A stretch of DNA of 64,000 nucleotides from Thermophagus sp052400625 (lineage in GTDB: Bacteria > Bacteroidota > Bacteroidia > Bacteroidales > Marinilabiliaceae), in the NCBI GenBank assembly GCA_052400625.1, contig JBQTGH010000004.1; one strand, 5' to 3'. Below the pieces are notes generated by a model. It was not told the DNA's origin, searched no databases, and was given only the letters and a program-made list of their open reading frames with translations. The first letter of the stretch is position 1. Every line of letters starts with the position of its first letter. The position numbers were made by a program, and so were the translations under genes. Shown in pieces: positions 15,898-24,776 of this stretch.

Positions 15898-17064
15898 ATG
15901 AAACGACTTTATTTCATTTTACCGGTTATCCTCGCAACCCTATTCACAAGTTGTAACCAGAACAAGTATCAAATAAAAGGGAACATAACCGGCGCAGAAG
16001 GGCAAACGCTGATTCTTGAAAAAATGCAGTTGGACAGAGATTTCCCCATCGATAGTGTAAAACTCGGCAAAAACGGGAAGTTTTCTTTCACAGGAGAACG
16101 GCTCAAAAGCCCCACCTTCTTCCGATTAAAACTGACTGCCAACAACTTCCTGACGCTGTTAATCGACACCACGGAACATGTAAATATCACTGCCAACAGT
16201 AAAAATCTGGAAAACACCTACTCTCTTGAGGGATCCATTGGTTCTAAAAAGATCCAGATTCTAAATCAAAGACTTAAAACATTGCGCCAGTCGGTAGATA
16301 GTCTGATGGCGATTTATGAATCTCTGCCGGCAGACGATAATACCTATCAAAAAACTGAAATCGCCAATCAGCTAAGAGAAGCACTGGATAACCACAAAAA
16401 TTTCATTGGCACCTTTGTGATGGATAATCCCCGGTCGTTTGCCAGCTATTATGCCCTATTTCAGAGATTGAGCGACAACACAATGATCCTGAATGTGATG
16501 GACAAAAAGGAGCAGGTTTATTTTGCGACCATTGCCACCAGTCTCAATCTTCTTTATCCCGAATCGCCACGCGTAAAACAACTCTACAACTATGTTCTAA
16601 GTGCCAAAGCACATGAAAAGCAGACTCAGTTACTCCGGGAGATGGAGGCCAAAGCAGAAAAAAACATTCCGGAAATTAAGGAGAAAACCATTCATGGTCA
16701 AGAAGTCGCTTTATCGTCGCTCAAAGGGAAAGTGGTTCTTCTCTCATTTTGGGCCACATGGAATGAAGCCTCTCGTCGTGCCAACGATCATCTGAAAAAA
16801 GTTTACGAAAAATACCATTCCAAGGGCTTCGAAATCTATCAGGTTTCTCTGGATAGGAGTAAGGTGCTATGGGAAGATGCAGTTGTCAATGACCAACTTC
16901 CCTGGATCAACGTTAGCGATCTGCGATATACCGATTCTTATCCTGCCAGGTTATATAATGTTCGTCAGCTACCGGCCAACTACCTGATAAGCAGAGAGGG
17001 TGACATCATCGGCAAAAACCTCTTTGGCAGTTTGCTTGAAGAAAAACTGGATGAAATTCTGTAA
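15898..17064 (+). CDS. Lipoprotein with DUF4369 and thioredoxin-like domains, no CXXC
   Basis: A 388-residue exported protein. The signal peptide ends in the lipobox LFTSC (Cys19). Residues about 23-125 are a DUF4369-type beta-domain (YQIKGNITGAEGQTLILEKM). Residues about 250-388 are a TlpA/AhpC-type thioredoxin fold: LSSLKGKVVLLSFWATWNEASR. In this family the motif is normally FWATWCxxC; here both cysteines are absent, so classical disulfide chemistry is unlikely. The product probably sits in the periplasm as an anchored protein with binding or structural duty. It stands alone, followed by a terminator; its upstream 104 bp is a dispersed repeat shared with the zinc-importer gene. Confidence 0.8.
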   Translation: MKRLYFILPVILATLFTSCNQNKYQIKGNITGAEGQTLILEKMQLDRDFPIDSVKLGKNGKFSFTGERLKSPTFFRLKLTANNFLTLLIDTTEHVNITANSKNLENTYSLEGSIGSKKIQILNQRLKTLRQSVDSLMAIYESLPADDNTYQKTEIANQLREALDNHKNFIGTFVMDNPRSFASYYALFQRLSDNTMILNVMDKKEQVYFATIATSLNLLYPESPRVKQLYNYVLSAKAHEKQTQLLREMEAKAEKNIPEIKEKTIHGQEVALSSLKGKVVLLSFWATWNEASRRANDHLKKVYEKYHSKGFEIYQVSLDRSKVLWEDAVVNDQLPWINVSDLRYTDSYPARLYNVRQLPANYLISREGDIIGKNLFGSLLEEKLDEIL

Positions 17065-17094
17065 AATTATACATCCTGATGGTTAGGAGGTAAG

Positions 17095-17124
17095 TGCCAT
17101 GGACCGCCATGGCATTTTCTTTCT
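17095..17124 (+). terminator. Intrinsic terminator after the thioredoxin-like gene
   Basis: TGCCATGG (17095-17102), loop ACCG, CCATGGCA (17107-17114), then TTTTCTTTCTT. An 8-bp perfect stem with T-rich tail. Confidence 0.8.
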
Positions 17125-17187
17125 TATTCTCCTGACTATCAAAGACAATATCCGGCCATAAAATAAGTAAGGAACGCCGGTCAACGA

Positions 17188-17607
17188 TTAGAAGGCCGGT
17201 TGTTCTGAACTTGATTGATGGTCGCTTTTATTATCGGACGACTCCTGGATGGATAAAAGCTGCGACACTTTCCGTCTGAGCTTTTCCTCCTTAATTGGCT
17301 TGGTAATAAAATCTGTTGCCCCCATTTTTTTGGCTTTCCTCACATACTCCTTCTCAGACATACCGGACATGATTAAAACGGGGCTGTGAGACCTGAGTTG
17401 CCGGCGAACATATCGTAACACATCAAGGCCGGAATATCCCGGCATGATCATATCGGTAATAATCAAATCATACTGTTCTTCCCGTAGTTCTTTAATGGCC
17501 ATCGCCCCATCCGGTACAATTTTAATCTGGTGGTCATCCCTCGCTAAAATTTTCCCGATAATTCCAGCGATTAATTTATCATCTTCGCTAATTAATATTT
17601 TGGCCAT
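17188..17607 (-). CDS. Single-domain response regulator (CheY-like receiver)
   Basis: A 139-residue protein, receiver domain at residues 1-118: MAKILISEDDKLIAGIIGKI (acidic pocket), LIITDMIMPGYSG with the phospho-acceptor Asp near residue 52, VLIMSGMSE (Thr/Ser switch), and ITKPIKEEKL (conserved Lys). A short hydrophilic tail follows with no output domain. The frame is open 25 codons upstream, but the receiver starts at MAKILISEDD, so 17607 is preferred. It lies apart from the Che/Sia block, and no partner kinase adjoins it. Confidence 0.88.
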   Translation of the reverse strand: MAKILISEDDKLIAGIIGKILARDDHQIKIVPDGAMAIKELREEQYDLIITDMIMPGYSGLDVLRYVRRQLRSHSPVLIMSGMSEKEYVRKAKKMGATDFITKPIKEEKLRRKVSQLLSIQESSDNKSDHQSSSEQPAF

Positions 17608-17740
17608 TTTTCTACTATTAATCCCAAAGCACCTACGTAATGAAATTGAGAAAGTTTCCACCCCAAAAAGGAAATTTGTCACCCCTCAGCGGCGATAATA
17701 TTTAAGCCGAAATACGAACGGATTTCTTGAACCGGAAGTC

Positions 17741-17784
17741 TGCAACATGGTTGCATTTTCAAAATAACACCCTATTTTTGCAAC
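17741..17784 (+). promoter_or_regulatory. Promoter and candidate autoregulatory operator of the Fur-family gene
   Basis: TTG at 17751-17753, 19-bp spacer, TATTTTTG at 17773-17780: a very good Bacteroidota promoter whose -7 element ends four bases before the ATG, implying a leaderless or nearly leaderless mRNA. The inverted repeat TGCAAC-ATG-GTTGCA (17741-17755) overlaps the -33 element. TGCAACATGGTT occurs again at 17779-17790 over the start codon. This fits repression by the encoded Fur-type dimer. Confidence 0.65.
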
Positions 17785-18204
17785 ATGGTTTCAAAAAGTA
17801 AAAATATTCCTTCTTTTCTCAAAGCCTACGGACTCTCCGGAACAACCTTCCGAAAACAGGTTATTGAGCTCTTTAACGGTGAAGGAACAGCCCTTACGCA
17901 AAAAGAGCTGGAAGACAAACTGCCGGACGAAACAGACAGAGTAACTCTCTATCGGACGTTGAAGTTGTTTACCGAAAAGGGAATACTCCATAAAATTGTT
18001 ATCGACGACAACATTCAAAAATATAAGCTGGCCGGCTCATTCAAACGAAAGGATCATGCCCACTTCTATTGCCTAAACTGTCACAAACTATTTTGCATGC
18101 CCCAACTGGAAATAGACCCAACCCAGTTGCCCCCGGGCTTTGAGTATTATTCGGCCCGGCTCGTGGTGGAAGGGGTCTGTAACAAATGTGAAAAAAAATT
18201 GTGA
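17785..18204 (+). CDS. Fur-family transcriptional regulator, probably Zur-like
   Basis: A 139-residue metalloregulator. The N-terminal winged helix includes ALTQKELEDKLPDETDRVTLYRTLKLFTEKGI (recognition region about 36-66, written in part as the family hallmark RVTLYRTL). The dimer/metal domain has KDHAHFYCLNC (His91, His93, Cys96, Cys99) and CNKC (Cys132, Cys135), the two CxxC pairs of a structural zinc site. Immediate proximity to a zinc/manganese-type ABC importer suggests it senses zinc and represses uptake; Fur or PerR identity cannot be excluded from sequence alone. Confidence 0.87.
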   Translation: MVSKSKNIPSFLKAYGLSGTTFRKQVIELFNGEGTALTQKELEDKLPDETDRVTLYRTLKLFTEKGILHKIVIDDNIQKYKLAGSFKRKDHAHFYCLNCHKLFCMPQLEIDPTQLPPGFEYYSARLVVEGVCNKCEKKL

Positions 18205-18597
18205 GCACTTTTTCGATCCCTCAGTTTTTGTTTCAGTCAATTATATTCATTGATCTACCATATAAAGGACGAACCATTTTACAAACAAGGCCCGATTCAT
18301 TTCGAAGGCAACAAATATTTAAATTTAGTGGGGCCTGAAGCATGAACAAAAAGTTACGAAAATACTTCATACAATAATCCTGATTTCACGAAACATGAAA
18401 AGATATAACCTTTAGCCCGTTGATGAAGCATCCCTTACCGGCCCCATTATTTAGGGAAGGTTAGGGAATAGGATTTAGGATGTTAAACGTGCCCATGTCA
18501 TAGAACTCCTTAACCCACAAAATCGTTTCATTACGAACACCTTGACAGGCAAACAGAACAAGATGCAGTGTAAATAACAGACCTAAACCATTGATAT
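18205..18597. other. Intergenic stretch with no recognised gene
   Basis: About 390 bases between the Fur-type gene and the dispersed repeat preceding the metal importer. No coding similarity on either strand, and no clear T-tailed stem. No copy of the GCAAC-n3-GTTGC inverted repeat is seen here. Confidence 0.45.
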
Positions 18598-18698
18598 ATG
18601 AAACGAACAGGATCAATTTAGATGACCCCAGAAGAACAAGCATAAAGCTCGATCATGCCAATTCCATTGGACCAATAACTTAGATAAAATTTATACGA
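18598..18698 (+). repeat. Dispersed intergenic repeat, copy B (upstream of the metal importer)
   Basis: Aligns along its whole length with copy A, including ATGAAACGA at the left and AAAATTTATACGAATG at the right, where the final ATG is the start codon in both. ATTGG-A-CCAAT inside is a small inverted repeat. Two unrelated genes thus carry homologous upstream DNA. Confidence 0.75.
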
Positions 18699-19583
18699 AT
18701 GGACAAAAAAGGGACAACAATCATACAACTGGTTTCCATTGTTTTCGTCATCCTTATGGTTGGGGGATGCCATGGAACAAAAAACGAAAAGAACGGAATC
18801 ACCGTTTCAATTGAACCGTTGAAGTACTTGGTGGACCAACTGACATCCGAACAAATCGAAGTAAACGTAATGGTTCCAATGGGTTCCAGTCCGGCCACTT
18901 ACGCGCCAACGACCCGCCAATTGGTAAAACTCTCAGACTCCAGGCTCTTTATTGGCATTGGCCATCTGGGATTTGAACAAGCATGGATGGACAAAATAGT
19001 TGATCAGAACCCCGAACTAAAGACTTTGTTTCTGGCGGATGGATTAGATCTTATTATATCTTCGGATGAGCATCATGGGGATCACGTCCATGAAGGTGGG
19101 GTAGACCCGCACATCTGGATGTCGCCCAAAGTGGTCAAATCTTTTCTTCCGGCACTGAAAGATCACCTCATCCAATTTTTTCCGGAACAAAAAGAAGTTA
19201 TCGAAAAGGCATTTCCGACCCTTCTGGCCAGGGTTTCCGATTTTGACCGTCAATTTGCATCATTGACCGATTCCCTGTCTCAGAAAAAGTTTATGATCTT
19301 TCATCCTGCCTTATCCTATCTTGCCAGAGATTACGGTTTCGAACAGATCTCCATTGAGCATGAAGGGAAAGAACCCTCCCCTCGCCAGTTGCAGGAATTA
19401 ATAAGCCTGGCCAAAGCGCACAATGTTCGGCTGATTTTTATCCAGGCCGAATTTGACCGGCGAAATGCCGCGATGGTAAAAGAAGCCACTGGCGCCGAAT
19501 TGGTCTCTATCAACCCGCTGAATTACGACTGGTTCGACAGCATGTCGGAGCTAAAACAACTGATGCAACAACACCTAAAGTAG
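18699..19583 (+). CDS. Zinc/manganese-type ABC transporter substrate-binding lipoprotein
   Basis: A 294-residue cluster A-I (ZnuA/TroA-like) binding protein, lipid-anchored through VGGC (Cys24). Metal-site and fold marks are TYAPTTRQLVKLSDSRLFIG, a His-rich loop DEHHGDHVHEGGVDPHIWMS, MIFHPALSYLARDYG and the C-terminal ISLAKAHNVRLIFIQAEF with Asp/Glu. The His-rich loop favours zinc. It is followed by ATPase (6-bp gap) and permease (2-bp gap), forming one importer operon next to the Fur-type regulator. Confidence 0.92.
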   Translation: MDKKGTTIIQLVSIVFVILMVGGCHGTKNEKNGITVSIEPLKYLVDQLTSEQIEVNVMVPMGSSPATYAPTTRQLVKLSDSRLFIGIGHLGFEQAWMDKIVDQNPELKTLFLADGLDLIISSDEHHGDHVHEGGVDPHIWMSPKVVKSFLPALKDHLIQFFPEQKEVIEKAFPTLLARVSDFDRQFASLTDSLSQKKFMIFHPALSYLARDYGFEQISIEHEGKEPSPRQLQELISLAKAHNVRLIFIQAEFDRRNAAMVKEATGAELVSINPLNYDWFDSMSELKQLMQQHLK

Positions 19584-19589
19584 GATCCA

Positions 19590-20336
19590 ATGACATCAAA
19601 ACAACCACTGGTTTCGATCCGGAATGTAACAGCGGGCTATGACCGCAATCCGGTATTGACCAATGTAAACCTGGACATTTACCCGAATGATTTCATTGGT
19701 GTAATAGGCCCCAACGGAGGTGGCAAGACCACTTTATCCAAAGTTCTGCTTGGGATTCTCAAGCCATATCGTGGAAAAGTTCTTTTCCCATCCGGACATC
19801 TCAACATCGGCTACCTTCCTCAGGTATCACAAGTGGATCGGTCCTTTCCCATAACGGTCCAAGAGGCGGTACTTTCCGGCATCTCTTCCCGCCGTAACTG
19901 GTGGAAGCCCATCTCCCGGGGCATCCAAAGCAAGGCCGAACAACTCATTTCCGACCTGGGCCTTCACGATTTCAAAGAACGCCCCGTGGGTCAACTCTCC
20001 GGTGGCCAGCTTCAGCGTGTCTTACTGGCAAGAGCCATCATCAATGATCCTCAACTGCTGATCCTCGATGAGCCCAACACCTTTGCAGACCGCACATTTG
20101 AGAAGGAACTCTATCAGATTTTGGAATCCTTAAACCAATCGATGACCATCTTCCTGATTTCGCACGATATAGGAACCATATCATCCATTGTCAAAACCAT
20201 TGCCTGCGTAAACGGGACCCTCCACTATCATCCGTCCAATGTTCTGACGGCGGAAGTGCTTCAGGTTTATAATTGTCCTATTGACTTAATCACCCATGGT
20301 GAATTACCCCACCGAGTCTTGAAAAAACATTCATAG
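19590..20336 (+). CDS. Metal ABC transporter ATP-binding protein (ZnuC-like)
   Basis: A 248-residue ATPase. Walker A GPNGGGKTTLSK, Q-loop GYLPQVSQ, signature LSGGQLQRVLLARA, Walker B LLILDEPNTFAD and switch His in ISHDIGTI are all present. It energises the importer with the binding protein and permease on either side. The Walker B is followed by N-T-F where related proteins usually have T-A/N-G; otherwise normal. Confidence 0.94.
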   Translation: MTSKQPLVSIRNVTAGYDRNPVLTNVNLDIYPNDFIGVIGPNGGGKTTLSKVLLGILKPYRGKVLFPSGHLNIGYLPQVSQVDRSFPITVQEAVLSGISSRRNWWKPISRGIQSKAEQLISDLGLHDFKERPVGQLSGGQLQRVLLARAIINDPQLLILDEPNTFADRTFEKELYQILESLNQSMTIFLISHDIGTISSIVKTIACVNGTLHYHPSNVLTAEVLQVYNCPIDLITHGELPHRVLKKHS

Positions 20337-20338
20337 TT

Positions 20339-21160
20339 ATGGAAAACTTTTTGGACCTTTTCAACCATCAATTCTTTCAGCATGCCCTTTTGGCAAGCCT
20401 GCTCACCAGTCTGCTGGCGGCAATGATTGGCACTTATATTGTCAGCAGAAAAATCGTTTTTATCAGTGGTGGCATCACGCATGCCTCGTTTGGTGGTATC
20501 GGTCTGGCCTATTTTCTGGGCCTAAATCCCTTTCTGGGAGCTGTTGTTTTTGCCGTAACGACCTCGTTGGGGATTGAATGGATTTCGACCAGGGGGAAAA
20601 TCAGGGAAGACAGTGCCATTGCCATATTATGGTCATTGGGCATGGCGCTAGGAATCATCTTTGTATTTCTGACGCCCGGATATACACCCAATTTAATGAG
20701 TTTCCTATTTGGCAGTATCTTGTCGGTAGGAGCAATTGACCTTTGGATATTGGCGGGTGTTCTCCTCCTAACCACCACATTCTTTATTCTGTTTTTTCGA
20801 CCGATCGTTTACACGGCCTTCGATCCGGAATTTTCAAAAACCAGAGGCCTGCCCGTCAGATGGATAAGAAATATTATGGCAGTATTAATTGCTCTAGCCA
20901 TTGTGCTAAGCATCCGGATCATGGGGATCATCCTGGTTTTAAGTCTGTTTACCATTCCCCAAAACACAGCACTACTATTCTCAAATGACTTTAAGCGCAT
21001 CATCATGGGCTCCGTTCTTTGGGGCATAACAGGTTCGCTCATTGGCCTGCTTACGGCTTATTGGCTAAACATCCCGGGTGGGGCGGCCATCATATTTGTT
21101 TTGACCATTCAGTTTTTACTGCTAAAAGCCTGGTCGATCATAAAACCTTCGAAGAAATAA
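20339..21160 (+). CDS. Metal ABC transporter permease (ZnuB-like)
   Basis: A 273-residue integral inner-membrane protein of the ABC-3 family with about eight hydrophobic segments (for example LLASLLTSLLAAMIGTYIV and IMAVLIALAIVLSIRIMG). The motif GGITHASFGGIGLAYFLGLN is the family's cytoplasmic coupling region. It starts 2 bp after the ATPase stop, implying translational coupling, and converges with the glycosyltransferase at 21192. Confidence 0.94.
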   Translation: MENFLDLFNHQFFQHALLASLLTSLLAAMIGTYIVSRKIVFISGGITHASFGGIGLAYFLGLNPFLGAVVFAVTTSLGIEWISTRGKIREDSAIAILWSLGMALGIIFVFLTPGYTPNLMSFLFGSILSVGAIDLWILAGVLLLTTTFFILFFRPIVYTAFDPEFSKTRGLPVRWIRNIMAVLIALAIVLSIRIMGIILVLSLFTIPQNTALLFSNDFKRIIMGSVLWGITGSLIGLLTAYWLNIPGGAAIIFVLTIQFLLLKAWSIIKPSKK

Positions 21161-21191
21161 GCGGTCAGGGCTTCAAAAGGCAAGGAAGGCC

Positions 21192-22307
21192 TCATTTGCC
21201 CTTTCTTCTTTTCCACCTCTCTTTCACCAGCACTGCACCCAATGCTGCCAAAAGAATGTAGTAGGGATAAAGAATTGAAAATGACACAAACCGGAAAAAC
21301 GGTAGCCGAACCGAAAAAAGTTGGCGCCCGGCCGACAACAAAATCCAATCGACCAACATCTTTAGCACCATAAATATCCCCCAGAAAAACAGCATCCTCA
21401 GATTCCCAAAAGCGGCAAGAGGCATCAGGGCGCCGATAAAGTTGGCCAGCAATACAACAACGACTGTTATCAAAGTAAAACGATCCTTGTATTGTTTGCT
21501 TTTACCTCCCCACCTCATCCTTTGCAACAGAAACCCTCGGGGCGATGTGGCCGGAAAGGTCTTAACCAAAACCTGAGGCGATTTCAGAAAAGAAATTTTG
21601 AAGTTATGCTCTTTAAAGGCATGCAATAAAAAAACATCATCACCCGACAAATAATCCATCCCTCTCATCGATTGAGACGCTTCCAGAAAGGATTTTTTCC
21701 GAAAAGCCAGGTTGGCACCACTACAGATAACGGGTCTTCCTATTCCCGCCGCCCCTGCCGTCACCATCTGCATTGCCAGATAATCAATTTGTTGGAATTT
21801 TCCCAGCGACCCAACCCCTTCCACAAACTCAACGGGCATCACAATCATGTCGGGTTTTTCGGCCTGGTAAAACCCTGCGATGGTGTGCAACCAATCGCTC
21901 CCAAGTTTACAGTCGGCGTCGGTGGTCACCATCAACTCACCGGCAGCCCGATGAATCCCATACCGAAGCGCTTCCTTTTTCCCCACACCATCCGACCGGT
22001 ATAAGTGAAGCCACGGGTATTGCGGTCTCATCTTCTCTAATAGCCGGGGGCCTTCATCCGCCGACCCGTCATCTACCATGATCACCTCAAAGGGATGTGC
22101 CATGCGCTGGGTCGCCAGAGATGACATCAAAGGTTCAAAATTAACGGCTTCATCGCGATACGGAATAATTACCGATATAAAAACATTTCTTTTTTGCTGG
22201 CCATCTTCATGGTTCGGGGTCAACTGCTTCCATCCTTTGAAAAATAACAGAATAAGGAAACAATAGATGGACAGCACAACCCATATCACGACTAAAAGAT
22301 ATTCCAT
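21192..22307 (-). CDS. Membrane-anchored family 2 glycosyltransferase
   Basis: A 371-residue GT2 protein with an N-terminal membrane helix (residues 1-25), a GT-A catalytic domain with VSVIIPYRDEA-like start (written ISVIIPYRDEAVNF), VDDGSAD, the metal-binding TTDADC, SGDDVFLL and the Q(Q/R)xRW-type motif QRMRWGG, then three C-terminal membrane helices. This resembles processive or lipid-linked sugar transferases (HAS/BcsA-like superfamily), but the acceptor is unknown. It is not in an obvious polysaccharide cluster. Confidence 0.85.
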   Translation of the reverse strand: MEYLLVVIWVVLSIYCFLILLFFKGWKQLTPNHEDGQQKRNVFISVIIPYRDEAVNFEPLMSSLATQRMAHPFEVIMVDDGSADEGPRLLEKMRPQYPWLHLYRSDGVGKKEALRYGIHRAAGELMVTTDADCKLGSDWLHTIAGFYQAEKPDMIVMPVEFVEGVGSLGKFQQIDYLAMQMVTAGAAGIGRPVICSGANLAFRKKSFLEASQSMRGMDYLSGDDVFLLHAFKEHNFKISFLKSPQVLVKTFPATSPRGFLLQRMRWGGKSKQYKDRFTLITVVVVLLANFIGALMPLAAFGNLRMLFFWGIFMVLKMLVDWILLSAGRQLFSVRLPFFRFVSFSILYPYYILLAALGAVLVKERWKRRKGK

Positions 22308-22322
22308 ACCATAAAAATAAAA

Positions 22323-22357
22323 ACGGGTGTCTAACTCATAGAATTAGAACCACCCGT
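22323..22357 (-). terminator. Intrinsic terminator of the HU-like/SPOR gene
   Basis: On the minus strand ACGGGTG (22357-22351) pairs with CACCCGT (22329-22323), with an inner TTCTAA/TTAGA pairing, followed by TTTTTATTTTTA. Confidence 0.75.
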
Positions 22358-22393
22358 AATGCATAAAATAGAATCAAGCATCTACTATAATTC

Positions 22394-23488
22394 CTATCTC
22401 CGTGTCAAAATCCAGTTCTCCAGTCTTTCTTTCTGGAGAAACATTTCCTGAGCCTGACGCGCTTCATTCAACGATTTGTAAGAAGCAGCACTTACCATAA
22501 ATAGATTTTTTTGCTGAAATACGAACGCATCATTATACCCTTTCTGTTTAAGTTGCTGCACCAACTTATCGGCATTGGCCCTGCTCTGAAAACCGCCCAC
22601 AATAATATGGTGTCGAGGCCCTTTAGCCACGGTCTGTTTCGCTTCCATTTCTTTCTTTTGTGCCTCAGCTTGCTTTTGCAACATCTCTTCTTCCTGAAGC
22701 TTTAGAGCAGCACTGTCCGTAACGGCATTGGTGGTCAAGGTATCTGCATCCTGCGTTGCAACCGGCACTTCACTTTTTTTAGGGGCCTCTTTATCCTTAA
22801 CAAAAAGGAAGTAAAACAGCAGTAAGGCCAGCGGAATGAGAATAATCAAAAGGATTACCAACCAGTTTCTGCCGCCCCTGTCACTGTCCGATCGACGCTC
22901 AACAGGGGTATTTCCTTTTGAGCCTTGACTTTTAACAGGCTGAGGTTCGCGAATGGTTTTACTTTTGGTGGCTTCGCTTTTGACAGAACGTTCTTCCAGA
23001 TTAAGCAAGCTCTTATCTTTATCGACAGAAGCTTTCACCTCTTCCTTCATGGGTATTGCGGTCTCTTCTTCAATCAAATTGGAGACTTCATCGTCACTAT
23101 CCAGATCCAGCAAACCGGAATCCTCTGGTGATTTCTCATTTTCGGCCTGATCTTCAGAAATCAAATCCGTGATGGCAGGGTCTTGGGTAAATCTCAATAT
23201 ACCGTTTTGATCTTTAATAAAACTCCCGATCTTTTGAAGGGTATATTCCCCGTTTTCATCCAATTCCTGTTTTATTTTCCCAACAAATTCCGCGACGCGT
23301 TTGGAGGCTTCATCCGACTCAATTCCTTCCTTATCACTCAAATAGTTTATCACCAACCCGTCGTTGAACGTCAGAAAATTATTAAACAACACCGTAGCGC
23401 CGGCATCGCGAGAAATAATAAATGCCCCAAAATCAGGTAAAATCACACGATTATTTTCTCGTATCAATTCAAGTAAATATTGTTCCAT
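22394..23488 (-). CDS. HU-like (CCDC81-type) domain and SPOR domain membrane protein
   Basis: A 364-residue protein. Residues about 1-75 form a CCDC81-like prokaryotic HU domain (MEQYLLELIRENNRVILPDF, then ISRDAGATVLFNNFLTFNDG). An acidic linker follows, then one membrane helix near 210-232 (WLVILLIILIPLALLLFYFL) and a Gln/Glu/Lys-rich coil (QEEEMLQKQAEAQKKEME). The C-terminal SPOR domain (about 290-364: HHIIVGGFQSRANADKLVQQ) binds septal peptidoglycan in the family. It is a Bacteroidota-specific architecture thought to link nucleoid or cytoplasm to the division site. A start three codons upstream is equally possible. Confidence 0.85.
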   Translation of the reverse strand: MEQYLLELIRENNRVILPDFGAFIISRDAGATVLFNNFLTFNDGLVINYLSDKEGIESDEASKRVAEFVGKIKQELDENGEYTLQKIGSFIKDQNGILRFTQDPAITDLISEDQAENEKSPEDSGLLDLDSDDEVSNLIEEETAIPMKEEVKASVDKDKSLLNLEERSVKSEATKSKTIREPQPVKSQGSKGNTPVERRSDSDRGGRNWLVILLIILIPLALLLFYFLFVKDKEAPKKSEVPVATQDADTLTTNAVTDSAALKLQEEEMLQKQAEAQKKEMEAKQTVAKGPRHHIIVGGFQSRANADKLVQQLKQKGYNDAFVFQQKNLFMVSAASYKSLNEARQAQEMFLQKERLENWILTRR

Positions 23489-23610
23489 ACCAGACAAATG
23501 CTTTTAAAACAATCATTTTCAGAATATAAATATAAATAGTTTTATACAAAAACAAAATTTCTGCAAGTATCTCTTTCTCCAAATATTAAATATAGGAACA
23601 ATCGGAGGCA

Positions 23611-23642
23611 TTGTTGAGATGCCCCAAACATTTATACCTTTG
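23611..23642 (+). promoter_or_regulatory. Candidate promoter of ribF
   Basis: TTG at 23611-23613, 21-bp spacer, TACCTTTG at 23635-23642. It lies 30 bases before the chosen start codon and inside the longer open frame, which supports the shorter protein. Confidence 0.6.
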
Positions 23643-23672
23643 CAAAAATCAGAAAAATCCGTTTCCGGCACA

Positions 23673-24620
23673 ATGATAAAAATAAACTCAAACCTCAAAC
23701 ATTTTAACGCCCACCATCCGGTTGTGGCGATGGGTATGTTCGATGGGGTGCATCAGGGCCATTTGGCATTACTTGAACTTTTGAAACAAAAAGCTCGGCA
23801 AATGGATGGTGAATCCGTGGTTTTAACCTTCTGGCCTCATCCTCGAATTGTTCTTGCGCAAGATTCCGGTGAATTAAAGCTACTGACCACACTGGAAGAG
23901 AAAACCCGCTTTCTGGCTGAAGCAGGAATTGATCATATTGTGGTATTACCTTTCACCAAAGAGCTTGCTGCGCTCACCGCAGAAGCATTCATCAGCCAAT
24001 ACCTACTGGATAAAATAAGGATGAAACATCTGATTGTGGGATACAACCATCGCTTTGGACATGATGGAATTGACAAGAATCAACTTCAACCTCTATCGGA
24101 GCAATATCACTTCACCTACGATATTTTTGGCCCAACGATGGTTGAAGGCGTTAAGCCCAGCTCGACGGTTATTCGGAAGATGATTACTGACGGGGACGTG
24201 GGGGAAGCATCCATACTGCTCGGACGACATTACAGCCTGAAGGGCCGCATTGTTGGAGGACGTAAATTGGGACGTAAAATAGGATATCCCACAGCCAACG
24301 TGGAGATCGATGATCCGTTAAAGCTCGTTCCACACGACGGCGTCTATGCCTGTCGCGTTCATCTCCTCGGAAGAGACTATGGCGGCATGATCAACATTGG
24401 CGAAAGACCGACCATCGACGGAAGTTCAGGCCAACGATCGTTGGAAGTTCATATCTTTGATTTCAACAGCAATGTTTATTCCGAAGAAATTATTGTGGAA
24501 TTTATAAAACGCACACGCCCAGAAATAAAATTTCCAAACTTAAACTCTTTGAAGGAAAGATTAAAAAAAGACGAAATTGAAGTTCGAAATATATTAAAAG
24601 AGACCGGAACACCGGGCTAA
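23673..24620 (+). CDS. ribF: Bifunctional riboflavin kinase / FAD synthetase
   Basis: A 315-residue enzyme making FMN and FAD. The N-terminal nucleotidyltransferase domain (1-180) has VAMGMFDGVHQGHLALLE (HxGH-type motif), VVLTFWPHPR and VGYNHRFGHDG, ending with SSTVIRKMI. The C-terminal kinase domain (185-310) shows GRKLGRKIGYPTANVEID and VYACRVHLLGR...MINIGERPT. An in-frame ATG 18 codons upstream exists, but a promoter lies in that stretch and homologues start near MIKINSNL. Normal length for the family. Confidence 0.95.
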   Translation: MIKINSNLKHFNAHHPVVAMGMFDGVHQGHLALLELLKQKARQMDGESVVLTFWPHPRIVLAQDSGELKLLTTLEEKTRFLAEAGIDHIVVLPFTKELAALTAEAFISQYLLDKIRMKHLIVGYNHRFGHDGIDKNQLQPLSEQYHFTYDIFGPTMVEGVKPSSTVIRKMITDGDVGEASILLGRHYSLKGRIVGGRKLGRKIGYPTANVEIDDPLKLVPHDGVYACRVHLLGRDYGGMINIGERPTIDGSSGQRSLEVHIFDFNSNVYSEEIIVEFIKRTRPEIKFPNLNSLKERLKKDEIEVRNILKETGTPG

Positions 24621-24728
24621 AACTTTGAAAGGGACCATCCGCCTGCCCGACGGAAAAGAAACATAACACCTCAACCCGGCAGAGAATGACCCGGCAAATA
24701 AGTTAAGGAAATTCTCTTAACAATTTCG

Positions 24729-24736
24729 TAGATTTG
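24729..24736 (+). promoter_or_regulatory. Candidate -7 element of ahcY, beside a small inverted repeat
   Basis: TAGATTTG matches TAnnTTTG 40 bases before ahcY. Just upstream GTTAAG and CTTAAC (about 24702-24722) form an inverted repeat around AAATTCT that could be an operator. No good -33 element is visible. Confidence 0.45.
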
Positions 24737-24776
24737 CACTACAATAATTATAGACAATCAATTGGAAATACTTAAT

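Noticed and set aside
24621..24776. SAM- or SAH-responsive riboswitch before ahcY
   Set aside because: Some GC-rich complementarity is present, but none of the conserved core motifs that I know of such riboswitches could be placed.
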